In this document: one piece after another, positions 45,202-54,297 of the stretch | Numbering within the stretch: position 1 is the first letter of the stretch | How the letters are laid out: every line of letters begins with the position of its first letter | Source of the DNA: Cypionkella aquatica | Lineage (GTDB): Bacteria; Pseudomonadota; Alphaproteobacteria; Rhodobacterales; Rhodobacteraceae | Assembly (NCBI RefSeq): GCF_030161095.1 | Contig: NZ_BSPP01000004.1 | Location: 186,001 to 250,000 of the forward strand | Reading direction: 5' to 3' | Length of the DNA stretch: 64,000 nucleotides | Made by a program: the position numbers and the translations under genes | The notes under the pieces: model-generated | Seen by the model: the letters and a program-made list of their open reading frames with translations, nothing else | Told to the model about the DNA's origin: nothing | Databases searched by the model: none

Positions 45202-46901
45202 GCGGCGTGCAGATCGGCATAGCGACCCCCCCTTTGGCTGAGATCGCCATGCGTTCCAACTTCGACCACCTGCCCCTGATCCATCACCACGATCTTGTCG
45301 GCATGGCGGATGGTGCCCAAGCGATGCGCGATGATGAAGGTGGTGCGGCCCGCCGACAAACGATCCAATGCGGCCTGAATTTCGCGCTCGGTCTGGGTAT
45401 CCAAAGCCGAGGTCGCTTCATCCAAGATCAACAAAGGCGGGTTTTTCAGGAACACGCGCGCAATCGCCACCCGCTGCTTTTGCCCGCCCGACAGCATCAC
45501 ACCGCGCTCGCCCACCACGGTATCAAGCCCCTGCGGCAGGGCGGCAATCGTGGCCTCCAACTGCGCCGAGGCGGCGGCGGCAAGGATTTCAGCATCACTC
45601 GCGCCCAAGCGGCCATAGCCGATATTGTCGCGCAAAGTGCCGCTGAACAGGAACACATCCTGGCTGACAATGCCGATCTGCGCGCGCAGGCTGGCCAGGG
45701 TCATCGCATCCAATGCGATGCCGTCAATGCTGATCCGCCCCGAGGTCGGCTCGTAAAACCGGGGCAGCAAAGCCAGCAGCGTGGTCTTGCCCGCACCCGA
45801 AGCGCCGACAAATGCCACCGTCTGCCCCGGCTGCACCGAGAAACTGACATCGCGCAGCACCGGGCGCGCGGCGTCATAGCCAAAGCTGACATGATCAAAT
45901 TGCACCGCACCTTGCAGCACCGGGGCCGGAACCGCGCCGGGTTTATCCACCACATCGGGCTTGGTCGCCATCAGATCAAGATAGCGCCGAAAGCCCGCGA
46001 TGCCTTTGGGATAAGTCTCAATCACCGCCGCGATTTTTTCCAGTGGGCGGAAATACACGCCGACCAGCAGCAGAAAGGCCACGAAACCACCCGCCGAAAG
46101 CGAGCCGTTCAGCACAAAGCCCGCGCCTGCGACCATCACCATCACCTGCACCGCGCGCATCCCGACATAATTCAGCGTCGCGGAAATCGACATCACCTTG
46201 TAGGCGGCAAGTTTGGTGGTGCGGTAGCTGGCGTTGTCGCGGGCGAACAGGGCGCGCTCGTGATCCTCGTTGCCGAACGCCTGCACCACCCGGATGCCGC
46301 CGACGTTCTCTTCGATCCGCACGTTGAAATTGCCGACGCGGTCATAGATCGCTTGCCAGGTCGCGGTCATCTTGCCGCCAAAGTAGATCACCAGCAGCGC
46401 TGCCAGCGGCACGATCACCGCCGTGATCCACGCCAATTGCACATGCACCATCATCATCAGCGCAAACGCGCCAACAAAGGTCATCACTGCAACGATCAGA
46501 TCTTCGGGGCCGTGATGCGCGACCTCGCCGATGTCTTCCAGATCGCGGGTGACACGGGCGACCATGCGGCCCGAGTGCTGGCGATCAAAATAGCCCCAGG
46601 ACAGCCGCTGCAAATGGTCAAAAGCGCGGCGGCGCATCTCGGTTTCGATATTGATGCCCAGCATATGGCCCCAATAAATCACAATCGCGGTGAGCCCGGC
46701 GTTCAGCAGATAAATCCCACACAGCGCAATGGCGCACAGCACGGTCAGCGGCCAATTGCCCTGCGGCAAAAGCCAGTCGATATAGCCGCGCACCGCCAAC
46801 GGAAAAGCCAACTCCAGCAGGCCCGACAGCACCGCGCAGCCGAAATCCAGCCAGAACAGACCCATCCAAGGGCGATAATACACGGCAAATTGGCGCAGCA
46901 T
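45198..46901 (-). CDS. ABC exporter half-transporter (fused membrane and ATPase domains)
   Basis: 567 residues. Six membrane helices in the first 300 residues (FWLDFGCAVLSGLLELAFPL; LTVLCAIALCGIYLLNAGLT), then the ATPase: GASGAGKTTLLALLPRF, signature VMLSGGQKQRVAIARVFLKN, LLILDEATSALD, IIAHRL. MsbA/YbtP-like homodimeric exporter. Placed between the TonB receptor and the SIP gene, so a role in siderophore secretion or YbtPQ-like iron uptake is plausible. 91 bp downstream of the receptor gene. Confidence 0.88.
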   Translation of the reverse strand: MLRQFAVYYRPWMGLFWLDFGCAVLSGLLELAFPLAVRGYIDWLLPQGNWPLTVLCAIALCGIYLLNAGLTAIVIYWGHMLGINIETEMRRRAFDHLQRLSWGYFDRQHSGRMVARVTRDLEDIGEVAHHGPEDLIVAVMTFVGAFALMMMVHVQLAWITAVIVPLAALLVIYFGGKMTATWQAIYDRVGNFNVRIEENVGGIRVVQAFGNEDHERALFARDNASYRTTKLAAYKVMSISATLNYVGMRAVQVMVMVAGAGFVLNGSLSAGGFVAFLLLVGVYFRPLEKIAAVIETYPKGIAGFRRYLDLMATKPDVVDKPGAVPAPVLQGAVQFDHVSFGYDAARPVLRDVSFSVQPGQTVAFVGASGAGKTTLLALLPRFYEPTSGRISIDGIALDAMTLASLRAQIGIVSQDVFLFSGTLRDNIGYGRLGASDAEILAAAASAQLEATIAALPQGLDTVVGERGVMLSGGQKQRVAIARVFLKNPPLLILDEATSALDTQTEREIQAALDRLSAGRTTFIIAHRLGTIRHADKIVVMDQGQVVEVGTHGDLSQRGGRYADLHAA

Positions 46902-46992
46902 GGGGAATCTCGGGTTAGGTCAGATGCGGGCGGGGTCGCAAGGCAACTTGGCTGGCAAAGGGGGCAAGATCAACCCGCCCCCCCGGTTTGGA

Positions 46993-49161
46993 TCAGAACG
47001 ACTTGCTGATGCTGATGCTGGCGGTGCGGCCTTCACCATAATAACAATAGTTGGTCCCGGCACAGCTGGAGACATAGGTTTTATCGGCGACATTGGTGAT
47101 CGCCAGATTGGCCGTCCAGTCGTCTTGCATCGCATAGCTGACGCCCAGATCGAACACGGTGCGCGACGGCACCCACGCGGTGTTGGCGTCATCCGCCCAA
47201 CTGCCGCCAGTGTAGCGCGCCGCGCCCGTCAGGGTCAGTTCTGGCATCGAAGCTGGCGTCCAGCCCAGTTGCAGGGACGCAAATTCCTCTGGCACTTCGC
47301 GCGGGGTATTGCCGATCAGCGCCGCGTTCTGATCATCGAGGATGTCGAGGTCCATCTTGGTGTAAGCCGCCGACAGCGTCAGACCTTCCGCGATCTTGCC
47401 TTGGGCCTCAAGCTCGAACCCTTTGGATTGAACCTCACCGATTTGCGAGAACACATAGCCATAAGTGTCCGGCGCAATCAGGCCAAACTGCGATTGCGAG
47501 ACGTTGCGGCGCTTGATGTCAAACGCCGATGCGGTCAGCAGGAAGCTGTCATTGATCGCCCATTTCACGCCCAATTCGGCCTGACGCGCAGTTTCCGGGT
47601 AGATGTCATTGCCCGCCGTGCTGGGCTCGATCGTCGGGTTGAACGAGGTCGAGGTGGTGCCGTAAACCGTCACGCCTTGCGCGACTTCCTTGGCCAGACC
47701 CAAGCGCCATGTCATCTCGCCGTCATTGCGTTTGCTGCCCGGATTGCCCGCCGCAGGATCGGCGCTGGCCACGGTTTCCACCCAGTCATAGCGCATGTTG
47801 GCGGTGCCGACCCAGCCATTGCCCCAACGGATCTGGTCTTGCAGATAGATCCCGGCCTGCCGCTGGGTAATGTCCACATCCTTGTAGGCGGCAGCATCCG
47901 GCTGGATAGCGCCATAGATCGGGTCAACCACGGTCAAAGGCGTCGCCGGGTAGGCGCTCTTTTCCAGAATGTCGATGTTGTATTTCTTCAGATCCAGCCC
48001 CGCCATTACCTTGTGTTCCAGCCCGCCGGTGTTGAACGTCGTTTCAACCCGGGTATCGCTGACAAGGCTGCGCGTGGTGGTGTCGTGATCGAAAACGCCG
48101 CGCACCAAGGTGCCCACTGCATCCGGCGCGCCGAAGGTGCTGTAGCCATAAGCCACGACCGAGCGTTCAGAAATATCGGCCCAAGAATAGCGCGTGGCGT
48201 TGGTCAACGTCCAGTTGCCATAATCTTGCGTGAAGCCAAAGCGCACCGAGGCCTGATCGCGGATATAGCTGTCATGGCCCGGCTCGCCCACGTTGAAATC
48301 GCGCGGGATACGGCCAAAGGACGCATCCTCGACCGATCCGGTATAGGGCAGCCAAGCGTTGCCGACATGGCTTTCATCGACTTTCAGCAGATCAAGCCCA
48401 TAGCTGAGCACCGCGCCATCTTGCAGGGTTTGCTCGACCGATCCCGACAGCAGCGCATGCAGACCCGGATCGAAAGCGCCGTGGCCATCGACGCGCTCGA
48501 TCTTGCCCAACAGGCGGTAGCTGAGCGAATCCGACACTTTGCGGTTCTGATCGACGCTGGCCCAGACCCGGCCATGCTCGTCCAGACCAAAGCTGAGATC
48601 GGTGCTATCCTCGCCCGTGGGCGCTTTGGTGACATAGTTAACCAACCCGCCGGGGTTCGAGCCGCCGTAAAGCACCGAGGACGCGCCCTTCAGCACTTCG
48701 ATCCGCTCGATCAGGAAGGGGTCGATGAAAAAGCTGCCAAAGCCGTAGGCGCTGTTCGACAGACCATCCTGATATGCACCGGATTGCGAGGCGTTAAAGC
48801 CGCGAATGAAGATCCAGTTGGTGTCGCTGTCATAGCCATAAGGCTGGCCGGTGACGCCCGCCACATAGGCCAGCGCGCCGTCGAGTTTGGCGACATTGGT
48901 GGTCTTTAGCGTCTCGGTTGAGACCACCGAAACCGATTGCGGCACTTCGGTCACCGGCGTTGCGGTTTTGGTGCCGGTCAGGGTGGCGGGGTTGGTGCCC
49001 GTGACCGGGCCGGTGGCGCTGCCCGTGCCTGCGCCTGTCACCACAATCGGCTCTAGCTCGGTGGTGGTTTGCGCCATGGCAAGCTGCGGCAATGTGCAGG
49101 CGATCAGGGCCGTTTGGCCCAGAAGTGCTGCCAAACAAGTGCGAGAGCGAAGCGAAGTCAT
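46993..49161 (-). CDS. TonB-dependent ferric-siderophore receptor
   Basis: 722 residues, outer-membrane beta barrel with plug. Signal peptide MTSLRSRTCLAALLGQTALI..., cleaved after AMA near residue 30. TonB-box-like ELEPIVVTGAG; plug segment VPQSVSVVSTETLKTTNVAK; FIRGFN; VLKGASSVLYGGSNPGGLVN; barrel strands ending at aromatic ISISKSF. FhuA/FpvA class. A Thr/Gly/Ala-rich repeat (TGAGTGSATGPVTGTNPATL) between TonB box and plug is unusual. Preceded by a TTGACT-type palindrome, so probably iron-repressed; heads the six-gene leftward operon. Confidence 0.93.
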   Translation of the reverse strand: MTSLRSRTCLAALLGQTALIACTLPQLAMAQTTTELEPIVVTGAGTGSATGPVTGTNPATLTGTKTATPVTEVPQSVSVVSTETLKTTNVAKLDGALAYVAGVTGQPYGYDSDTNWIFIRGFNASQSGAYQDGLSNSAYGFGSFFIDPFLIERIEVLKGASSVLYGGSNPGGLVNYVTKAPTGEDSTDLSFGLDEHGRVWASVDQNRKVSDSLSYRLLGKIERVDGHGAFDPGLHALLSGSVEQTLQDGAVLSYGLDLLKVDESHVGNAWLPYTGSVEDASFGRIPRDFNVGEPGHDSYIRDQASVRFGFTQDYGNWTLTNATRYSWADISERSVVAYGYSTFGAPDAVGTLVRGVFDHDTTTRSLVSDTRVETTFNTGGLEHKVMAGLDLKKYNIDILEKSAYPATPLTVVDPIYGAIQPDAAAYKDVDITQRQAGIYLQDQIRWGNGWVGTANMRYDWVETVASADPAAGNPGSKRNDGEMTWRLGLAKEVAQGVTVYGTTSTSFNPTIEPSTAGNDIYPETARQAELGVKWAINDSFLLTASAFDIKRRNVSQSQFGLIAPDTYGYVFSQIGEVQSKGFELEAQGKIAEGLTLSAAYTKMDLDILDDQNAALIGNTPREVPEEFASLQLGWTPASMPELTLTGAARYTGGSWADDANTAWVPSRTVFDLGVSYAMQDDWTANLAITNVADKTYVSSCAGTNYCYYGEGRTASISISKSF

Positions 49162-49207
49162 CAGCGTATCCTGAATATTGAAGGGTCAGAGCGCGGGGCG
49201 CGAATTC

Positions 49208-49227
49208 CTGACTAAATAAGTAGTCAA
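49208..49227. promoter_or_regulatory. Candidate iron-response operator before the TonB receptor
   Basis: CTGACTAAATAAGTAGTCAA: arms TGACTA (49209-49214) and TAGTCA (49221-49226), 6-bp spacer, 48 bp upstream of the receptor start. Similar TTGACT/AGTCAA pairs occur in front of exbB and the AraC gene. It resembles what I recall as the Iron-Rhodo box of Rhodobacteraceae iron genes. Confidence 0.6.
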
Positions 49228-49312
49228 AGCCGCGCTGTCTTGCAGCATCCCGCTTTGAATTGCACAAACGCCGCGTGAACTGCCGCTTGGGCGCGCAACA
49301 TCCGCACTGATG

Positions 49313-50200
49313 TCAGCCGCCATGACCCCGCCGCCATGCCGCCGGAGTCGTCCCCGTCACGCCGCGAAACGCCCGCGTCATATGGGCTTGATCGGCAAAC
49401 CCCGTCGCCGCCGCAACCCCCACCAACGTGGCATCATCGCGGCCCAACATCGCCTTGGCCGCCGTGATGCGCAGGTTTTGCTGCCAGCCATGCGGCGTCT
49501 CGCCATTGCTTTGCTTGAAGGCCCGCGCGAACCAGCTTTCCGACAAGCCGATCTGTGCCGCAAGCTCGGCAATCGAGACGCGGCGGTGCAGGTTGGCTTG
49601 CATAAAGTCGGTCACGCGCCGCATCTGATGCGGTGTCAGGCCACCGCGCAAAGGCTCGGCCAGCGCGATCTGGTCATAGGCCAGCACCCGACCCAAAATC
49701 GCCTGCACCAAGCCTTCTCCATACAGATCATGCAGACCATCGCCCTGCAATTCATCGGCCAGCAGATGCGCAATCGCGTCGATCTCGGGCACACCATCCA
49801 GCGTCACAGGGCGCGCAAGCGCTGCCGTCGCCGCTGCCATGCCAAACCGCTCGCCCAGCTTTTGCGCAAGCGCCACGCTGTCGAAATGCAGATCAATATG
49901 GCGAAACTCTCCGGGCTGAACGATCTGCGACCACAACGGCATGCCCGCCGGAATGTAGGTGATCTGCGCCGCAGGGCGTGCCGCGACATCAACCGGGCTG
50001 TCAGCAAGCCGAATCGCCTTGCCGCCATCTTTCAGGAAAATCACGATCCGCGGGTCGGGCGAGACATAGTGCCCAACCCCGCCCAAGCGGCCCTCGGCAT
50101 GCCAAAGATCAGCGACCACCCCGGCCCAAGCCCGCCAACGCAGATCGCTCAGCGCCCGGATACCATCGGTAAAGGCGGTCATTTTGGGGCGAAAGGTCAT
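49313..50200 (-). CDS. AraC-family transcriptional regulator of the siderophore locus
   Basis: 295 residues. C-terminal double helix-turn-helix: VSIAELAAQIGLSESWFARA, then FADQAHMTRAFRGVTGTTPA. The N-terminal region (AQITYIPAGMPLWSQIVQPG) is a cupin-like sensor. AraC regulators beside TonB receptors commonly activate the receptor genes when they bind the ferric siderophore. Start 50200 is preferred for its GGTGG; MTAFTDG at 50182 and an ATG at 50302 are alternatives. Upstream of and co-directional with the receptor gene. Confidence 0.88.
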   Translation of the reverse strand: MTFRPKMTAFTDGIRALSDLRWRAWAGVVADLWHAEGRLGGVGHYVSPDPRIVIFLKDGGKAIRLADSPVDVAARPAAQITYIPAGMPLWSQIVQPGEFRHIDLHFDSVALAQKLGERFGMAAATAALARPVTLDGVPEIDAIAHLLADELQGDGLHDLYGEGLVQAILGRVLAYDQIALAEPLRGGLTPHQMRRVTDFMQANLHRRVSIAELAAQIGLSESWFARAFKQSNGETPHGWQQNLRITAAKAMLGRDDATLVGVAAATGFADQAHMTRAFRGVTGTTPAAWRRGHGG

Positions 50201-50322
50201 GGGTATAGCCACCGAAAAGGCATGAAAAACGTGAAAGGCTGGCCCGATATTGCCCTGCACCCGAAAGAATCGAGGCAGCACTGCGGGCTGGCACAGGCGC
50301 ATAAATCCGGCAGCCGAAAGCC

Positions 50323-50342
50323 TTAGTCAATCAGTCAACTAA
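50323..50342. promoter_or_regulatory. Candidate iron-response half-sites
   Basis: TTAGTCAATCAGTCAACTAA contains two tandem AGTCAA half-sites and outer TTAGT/ACTAA arms. It lies in the 339-bp divergent region (50201-50539) between the AraC gene and exbB, which otherwise holds only promoters. Confidence 0.5.
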
Positions 50343-50403
50343 CCCCGTGCGGCATCTGATAAGCATTGTGACAAATAGGCGACTGAAAGCATAAGAAATA
50401 TTC

Positions 50404-50420
50404 TTGACTAGAGCAGTCAA
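50404..50420. promoter_or_regulatory. Candidate iron-response operator before exbB
   Basis: TTGACTAGAGCAGTCAA: inverted TTGACT and AGTCAA with a 5-bp centre, 119 bp upstream of exbB. Shares half-sites with 49208 and 50323, suggesting one regulator for receptor, AraC gene and TonB system. Confidence 0.55.
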
Positions 50421-50539
50421 CAAACTTAACAGCCAAAATAAGCGCGGTTTGCGCCGCGTTTGGGCGGATGCCTGACCAGACCAGCCACGTGTGATGGCCG
50501 CCTCAACACTCTGAGACGGCAAAATGAACGGAGCCCTGC

Positions 50540-51547
50540 ATGTCGAAACCGATGCATCCGATCTTGCCCCGTGTGGCAACTGGCTTTGCCGTGGCGCTTG
50601 CCTTGTCTTTGCCGCTTGCGGCTTGGGCGCAAGACACAAGCCAGCCGCCCACAGCACAGCCACCTGTCGTGCAATCCGATATGCCGCAAGGCTTGGCTCC
50701 TGCGCCCACAACCGACGCCGCCCCCGCTTTGCCGACGTTGGCCGAACCAGCCCCCTCTACAAGTGCCAGCGTGCCAGCTTCTGCCCAGCCAAGTCCTGCG
50801 CAACCAAGTGCTGCCCAGCCAAGCGCTGCCACTCCGGCCGCCGCAGCCCCTGCGCATCTGCAAACCGATTACTCGCCCTTGGGCATGTATAACGCGGCAC
50901 ATTGGGTCGTGAAGCTGGTGATGCTGTCGCTGATCTTCGCCTCTTTCGTGACTTGGACGGTGCTGCTGTTCAAAATCATCGAACTGGCCATCGCCCGCGC
51001 CCGTGCCCGCCGCTCGGTCAAAACCATCCACACCGCGCAATCGCTGGAAACCGCATCCGAGGCCTTGTCGCACCACAAAGACCCCGCCGCCTTCATGGCC
51101 CAAGCCGCCTTGGTGGAATACCGCCGTTCGGATGCCGCGATTGCCGCCGCTGGCCCGGATGGTGTCAAGGAACGCACCCGCTCGGTGCTGGACCGGATCG
51201 AGGTGCAGGCGGGCAGCCGTATTCGCAAAGGCACAGGCTTGCTTGCGACGATTGGGGCCACTGCCCCCTTTGTCGGGCTGTTCGGCACCGTCTGGGGCAT
51301 CATGAATTCCTTCATCGGCATCGCAGAAACCAAGACCACCAACCTTGCCGTCGTCGCCCCCGGCATTGCCGAGGCATTGCTGGCCACCGCCATCGGCCTG
51401 ATCGCCGCCATTCCTGCCGTGGTGATCTACAACCACTTCAGCCGCGAAATTGCCGCGTATCGTCAAAGCCTTGGCGATGCTGCTGCCGGGGTTGAACGCT
51501 TGCTCAGCCGCGATCTGGATTTCCGCCATATCAAGGTCGAGGTCTAA
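50540..51547 (+). CDS. exbB: ExbB, proton channel subunit of the TonB system
   Basis: 335 residues, longer than E. coli ExbB because of an N-terminal extension: signal peptide (VATGFAVALALSLPLAAWAQ) and a Pro/Ala/Ser-rich linker with a 15-bp DNA repeat (about 50784-50828). The MotA/TolQ/ExbB core has three membrane helices: VVKLVMLSLIFASFVTWTVL; LLATIGATAPFVGLFGTVWG; GIAEALLATAIGLIAAIPAV. Couples the proton gradient to TonB. GGAG precedes the ATG. exbD follows after 3 bp. Confidence 0.93.
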   Translation: MSKPMHPILPRVATGFAVALALSLPLAAWAQDTSQPPTAQPPVVQSDMPQGLAPAPTTDAAPALPTLAEPAPSTSASVPASAQPSPAQPSAAQPSAATPAAAAPAHLQTDYSPLGMYNAAHWVVKLVMLSLIFASFVTWTVLLFKIIELAIARARARRSVKTIHTAQSLETASEALSHHKDPAAFMAQAALVEYRRSDAAIAAAGPDGVKERTRSVLDRIEVQAGSRIRKGTGLLATIGATAPFVGLFGTVWGIMNSFIGIAETKTTNLAVVAPGIAEALLATAIGLIAAIPAVVIYNHFSREIAAYRQSLGDAAAGVERLLSRDLDFRHIKVEV

Positions 51548-51550
51548 GCC

Positions 51551-51979
51551 ATGGGCATGACCTCACGCGGGACCGGCGACGATCTTGAGGAAAACCACGA
51601 AATCAACGTCACCCCGTTTATCGACGTGATGCTGGTGCTGCTGATCATCTTCATGGTGGCCGCACCGTTGTCTACCGTGGATGTGCCGGTTGATCTGCCC
51701 GGCTCAAACGCGGCCCCCGCCGATCGCGCGCCAGAGCCGGTCTATATCACAGTGCAGAAAGATCTGACGTTGTCGCTTGCGTCCGAAACCATTGATCGTG
51801 CGGCGCTGGGCGCGCGGCTGGATGTGCTGACGAATGGCGACCGCAGCCAACGGATCTATCTGCGCGCCGATGAAACGGTGGCTTATGGCAAGCTGATGGC
51901 GGTGATGAACTTGCTGCGCGCCTCGGGGTATCTCAAGGTCGCTTTGGTCGGGATCGAGGGTGCAGCCGTTCAGCCATGA
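51551..51979 (+). CDS. exbD: ExbD, TonB-system energiser
   Basis: 142 residues. NVTPFIDVMLVLLIIFMVAA is the single membrane helix with the essential Asp (IDVML); the periplasmic domain ends RASGYLKVALVGIEG. Works with ExbB in the inner membrane to power TonB. Stop overlaps the tonB start by 4 bp. Confidence 0.94.
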   Translation: MGMTSRGTGDDLEENHEINVTPFIDVMLVLLIIFMVAAPLSTVDVPVDLPGSNAAPADRAPEPVYITVQKDLTLSLASETIDRAALGARLDVLTNGDRSQRIYLRADETVAYGKLMAVMNLLRASGYLKVALVGIEGAAVQP

Positions 51980-52833
51980 CAGCGCATCCCGCCCATTCTG
52001 TCGATTGGTTGGCCGCTTATGCGGGCGATCACCGCTTTGGCTATGCGGCCAAATGGGTGGCGGCGGCGGTCAGCGTGGCAGGGGCTGCGGCGGGTGCGGT
52101 GGCGCTTGTGCTGTGGCTGGATGCCGCCACGGGCAGCCAGAACGCCGCCGATACCGCAGTGTTGATCGACATGGTGCCGCTGCCCGAAGCGCCCCCCGCG
52201 ATCGCGACGCTGGAACCCGCCCCGGAAGTGCCCATGGCTGAATTGCCCGATACGCTGGAGCCCGTGGCGCAAGACGAGCCTTTGCCCGATCTTGCCGAAC
52301 CCGAACTCGCCCCCGATCTGCCCGAGCCGATGCTGGCCCCCGATCCGTTGCTGGCCGATCTGCCCCCCGATGCCGAGGCCCCGCCGGAACCGCCCAAACC
52401 CGAGCCTGTTCCAGAAAAGAAGCCCGAAAAGCAGTCAGAGCCGAAGAAGCAGAAGGTCGAAAAGACCAAGCCAAAGGTCACGGCCAAGACCGAACAGCAG
52501 CCCGTCACCGAACAGAAAGCCGCCACTGCAGTCTCGAAGGGCACGGTCAAATCCCTGAAAGACCGCTGGGGCGCGCAGATCCGCAAAAAGATCGAACGCC
52601 GCAAAAGCTATCCGCGCGCAGCGGCGGGCAATGAAGGCGCGGTTGGGGTGCGGCTGACTGTGTCGCGCGGCGGTGGGCTTGCGGGTGTGTCGGTGGTGCG
52701 ATCATCTGGCAATGCGGCGCTGGATGCGGCAGCGGTGCAAGCTGTCAACCGGGCGGGCAGCTTTCCGGCCGCACCCGATGCGCTGACCGATGGGCAATAT
52801 AGCTTTACCCTGACCATCGCCTTCAAGAAGTAG
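51976..52833 (+). CDS. tonB: TonB energy transducer
   Basis: 285 residues. Cytoplasmic stub, one helix (AAVSVAGAAAGAVALVLWLD), a Pro/Glu then Lys-rich periplasm-spanning segment (PPEPPKPEPVPEKKPEKQSE) and the C-terminal TonB domain (SYPRAAAGNEGAVGVRLTVS, SSGNAALDAAAVQAVNRAGS). Transmits energy to the outer-membrane receptor encoded 2.8 kb away. Confidence 0.93.
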   Translation: MTAHPAHSVDWLAAYAGDHRFGYAAKWVAAAVSVAGAAAGAVALVLWLDAATGSQNAADTAVLIDMVPLPEAPPAIATLEPAPEVPMAELPDTLEPVAQDEPLPDLAEPELAPDLPEPMLAPDPLLADLPPDAEAPPEPPKPEPVPEKKPEKQSEPKKQKVEKTKPKVTAKTEQQPVTEQKAATAVSKGTVKSLKDRWGAQIRKKIERRKSYPRAAAGNEGAVGVRLTVSRGGGLAGVSVVRSSGNAALDAAAVQAVNRAGSFPAAPDALTDGQYSFTLTIAFKK

Positions 52834-53058
52834 CCGCTTGCGCTTGGCGCGGCGGGACTGCGATTTCAGCTTTGCGCTGACTTTGCGCCGAATTGCCCGA
52901 TTGCAGAAATTTTCCGACACGCGCGACGGAAAGCTTTCCCACAGACGTATCAAAGCTATCTTCGGCGCAGCAATACGCCTGTTTTGGGCTGCTTGCCTGT
53001 CGCCCGGTCTTTGTTTCGCCTATGCTTCCACCCAGAAAAAATCAAAAGCGGATACCCT

Positions 53059-54294
53059 ATGATTTACCCCCCGGCCCCCATGACCTCGCGGTGCATCATT
53101 CGCCATTTGGGCAGCTTATCGTTGATTTCACTGATGTTTATGGCAGGCCAAGGTCTGGCGCAAACCCCTCCGGGCGGTAAGCCCGCAGGGCCAGCTGCGG
53201 TTGGCACCGTCACCATCGAAACCCAGGATGTGCCCTATATCCGCACCTTGCCGGGACGCGCCGTGGCCTTTGAAACCGGCGAGATCCGGGCGCGGGTCAG
53301 CGGGGTGGTCGAAGAAATTCTCTATGCGGCGGGCGACAAGCTGGAACCCGGCGATCCGATGTTCAAGATAGAGGATGACAGCTACACCGCAGCTTTCGCT
53401 TCGGCCAAGGCCGCGGTGGCGGGGGCAGAGGTGCAGGTGCAAACCACCCGCGCCACGGTCGATCGTTACAAAACCCTGCAGGGCAATGCGGTCAGCAAGG
53501 CCGATCTGCAAAGCGCCGAAGCCGCCGCCGCCTCGGCAGTGGCCAGCCTTGCCGCAGCACAAGCGGCGCTGGATGTGGCGCAACTGGATCTGGACCGCAC
53601 CACCGTGCGCAGCCCGATTGCCGGCATCGCGGGTATTGCCACAGTCTCGCTGGGGGCATTGGTGACGGCCAATCAGGCCGATGCCTTGGCCACCGTCACA
53701 CGGCTGGACCCGATCTATATTGATGTCAGCGATTCCAGCGCCGGGATGCTGCGGGTGCGCGCCCAGATCGACGATGGCAGCCTGAAATTGGGCACCAAAG
53801 TTGGCGTCGCGCTGGTACTGGAAAACGGCGAGACTTATGACGGCGAAGGCACGGTCGTGGTGCTGGGCAATGTGGTTTCGGCCACCACCGGCACCTTTGA
53901 TCTGCGGGTGCAATTCGACAATCCCAAACGCCTGATCCTGCCCGGCCAGTTTCTGCGGGTGAAGATGACCTTGGGCAGCACGCGGGCCAAACTGGTGCCG
54001 CAACGCGCGACGGGGCGCAACTCGGATGGCACGTTGACGGTGTTTGTTGCCAAGGATGGCGTGGCGAAAAAGGTGGCGCTGACCAGTTCGGGCAGTCAGG
54101 ACAACGCATGGATCATCACCGCAGGGATCGAGGACGGCGATCTGGTGATCGTTGATGGCCTGACCAACCTGCGCGATGGCGCGGCGGTCAAGCCGGTGCC
54201 TGTCACGATAGATGCTGATGGCGTGGTGCATGATGCCGTGGTTGACACCGCCGTCGCGCCGGATGCTACCAAACCCACAACCGGGAATAACTGA
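53059..54294 (+). CDS. RND efflux periplasmic adaptor (AcrA/MexA type)
   Basis: 411 residues from 53059; an ATG at 53080 is nearly as good, and neither has a strong ribosome site. Hydrophobic export segment GSLSLISLMFMAGQGLAQ. Adaptor motifs: PGRAVAFETGEIRARVSGVV (lipoyl), helical hairpin with alanine-rich coiled coil (SAEAAAASAVASLAAAQAAL), DRTTVRSPIAGIAG, beta-barrel and membrane-proximal domain. Links the RND pump to an outer-membrane channel, which is not encoded here. The RND gene follows after 3 bp. The 225 bp before it shows nothing recognisable. Confidence 0.9.
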   Translation: MIYPPAPMTSRCIIRHLGSLSLISLMFMAGQGLAQTPPGGKPAGPAAVGTVTIETQDVPYIRTLPGRAVAFETGEIRARVSGVVEEILYAAGDKLEPGDPMFKIEDDSYTAAFASAKAAVAGAEVQVQTTRATVDRYKTLQGNAVSKADLQSAEAAAASAVASLAAAQAALDVAQLDLDRTTVRSPIAGIAGIATVSLGALVTANQADALATVTRLDPIYIDVSDSSAGMLRVRAQIDDGSLKLGTKVGVALVLENGETYDGEGTVVVLGNVVSATTGTFDLRVQFDNPKRLILPGQFLRVKMTLGSTRAKLVPQRATGRNSDGTLTVFVAKDGVAKKVALTSSGSQDNAWIITAGIEDGDLVIVDGLTNLRDGAAVKPVPVTIDADGVVHDAVVDTAVAPDATKPTTGNN

Positions 54295-54297
54295 TCC

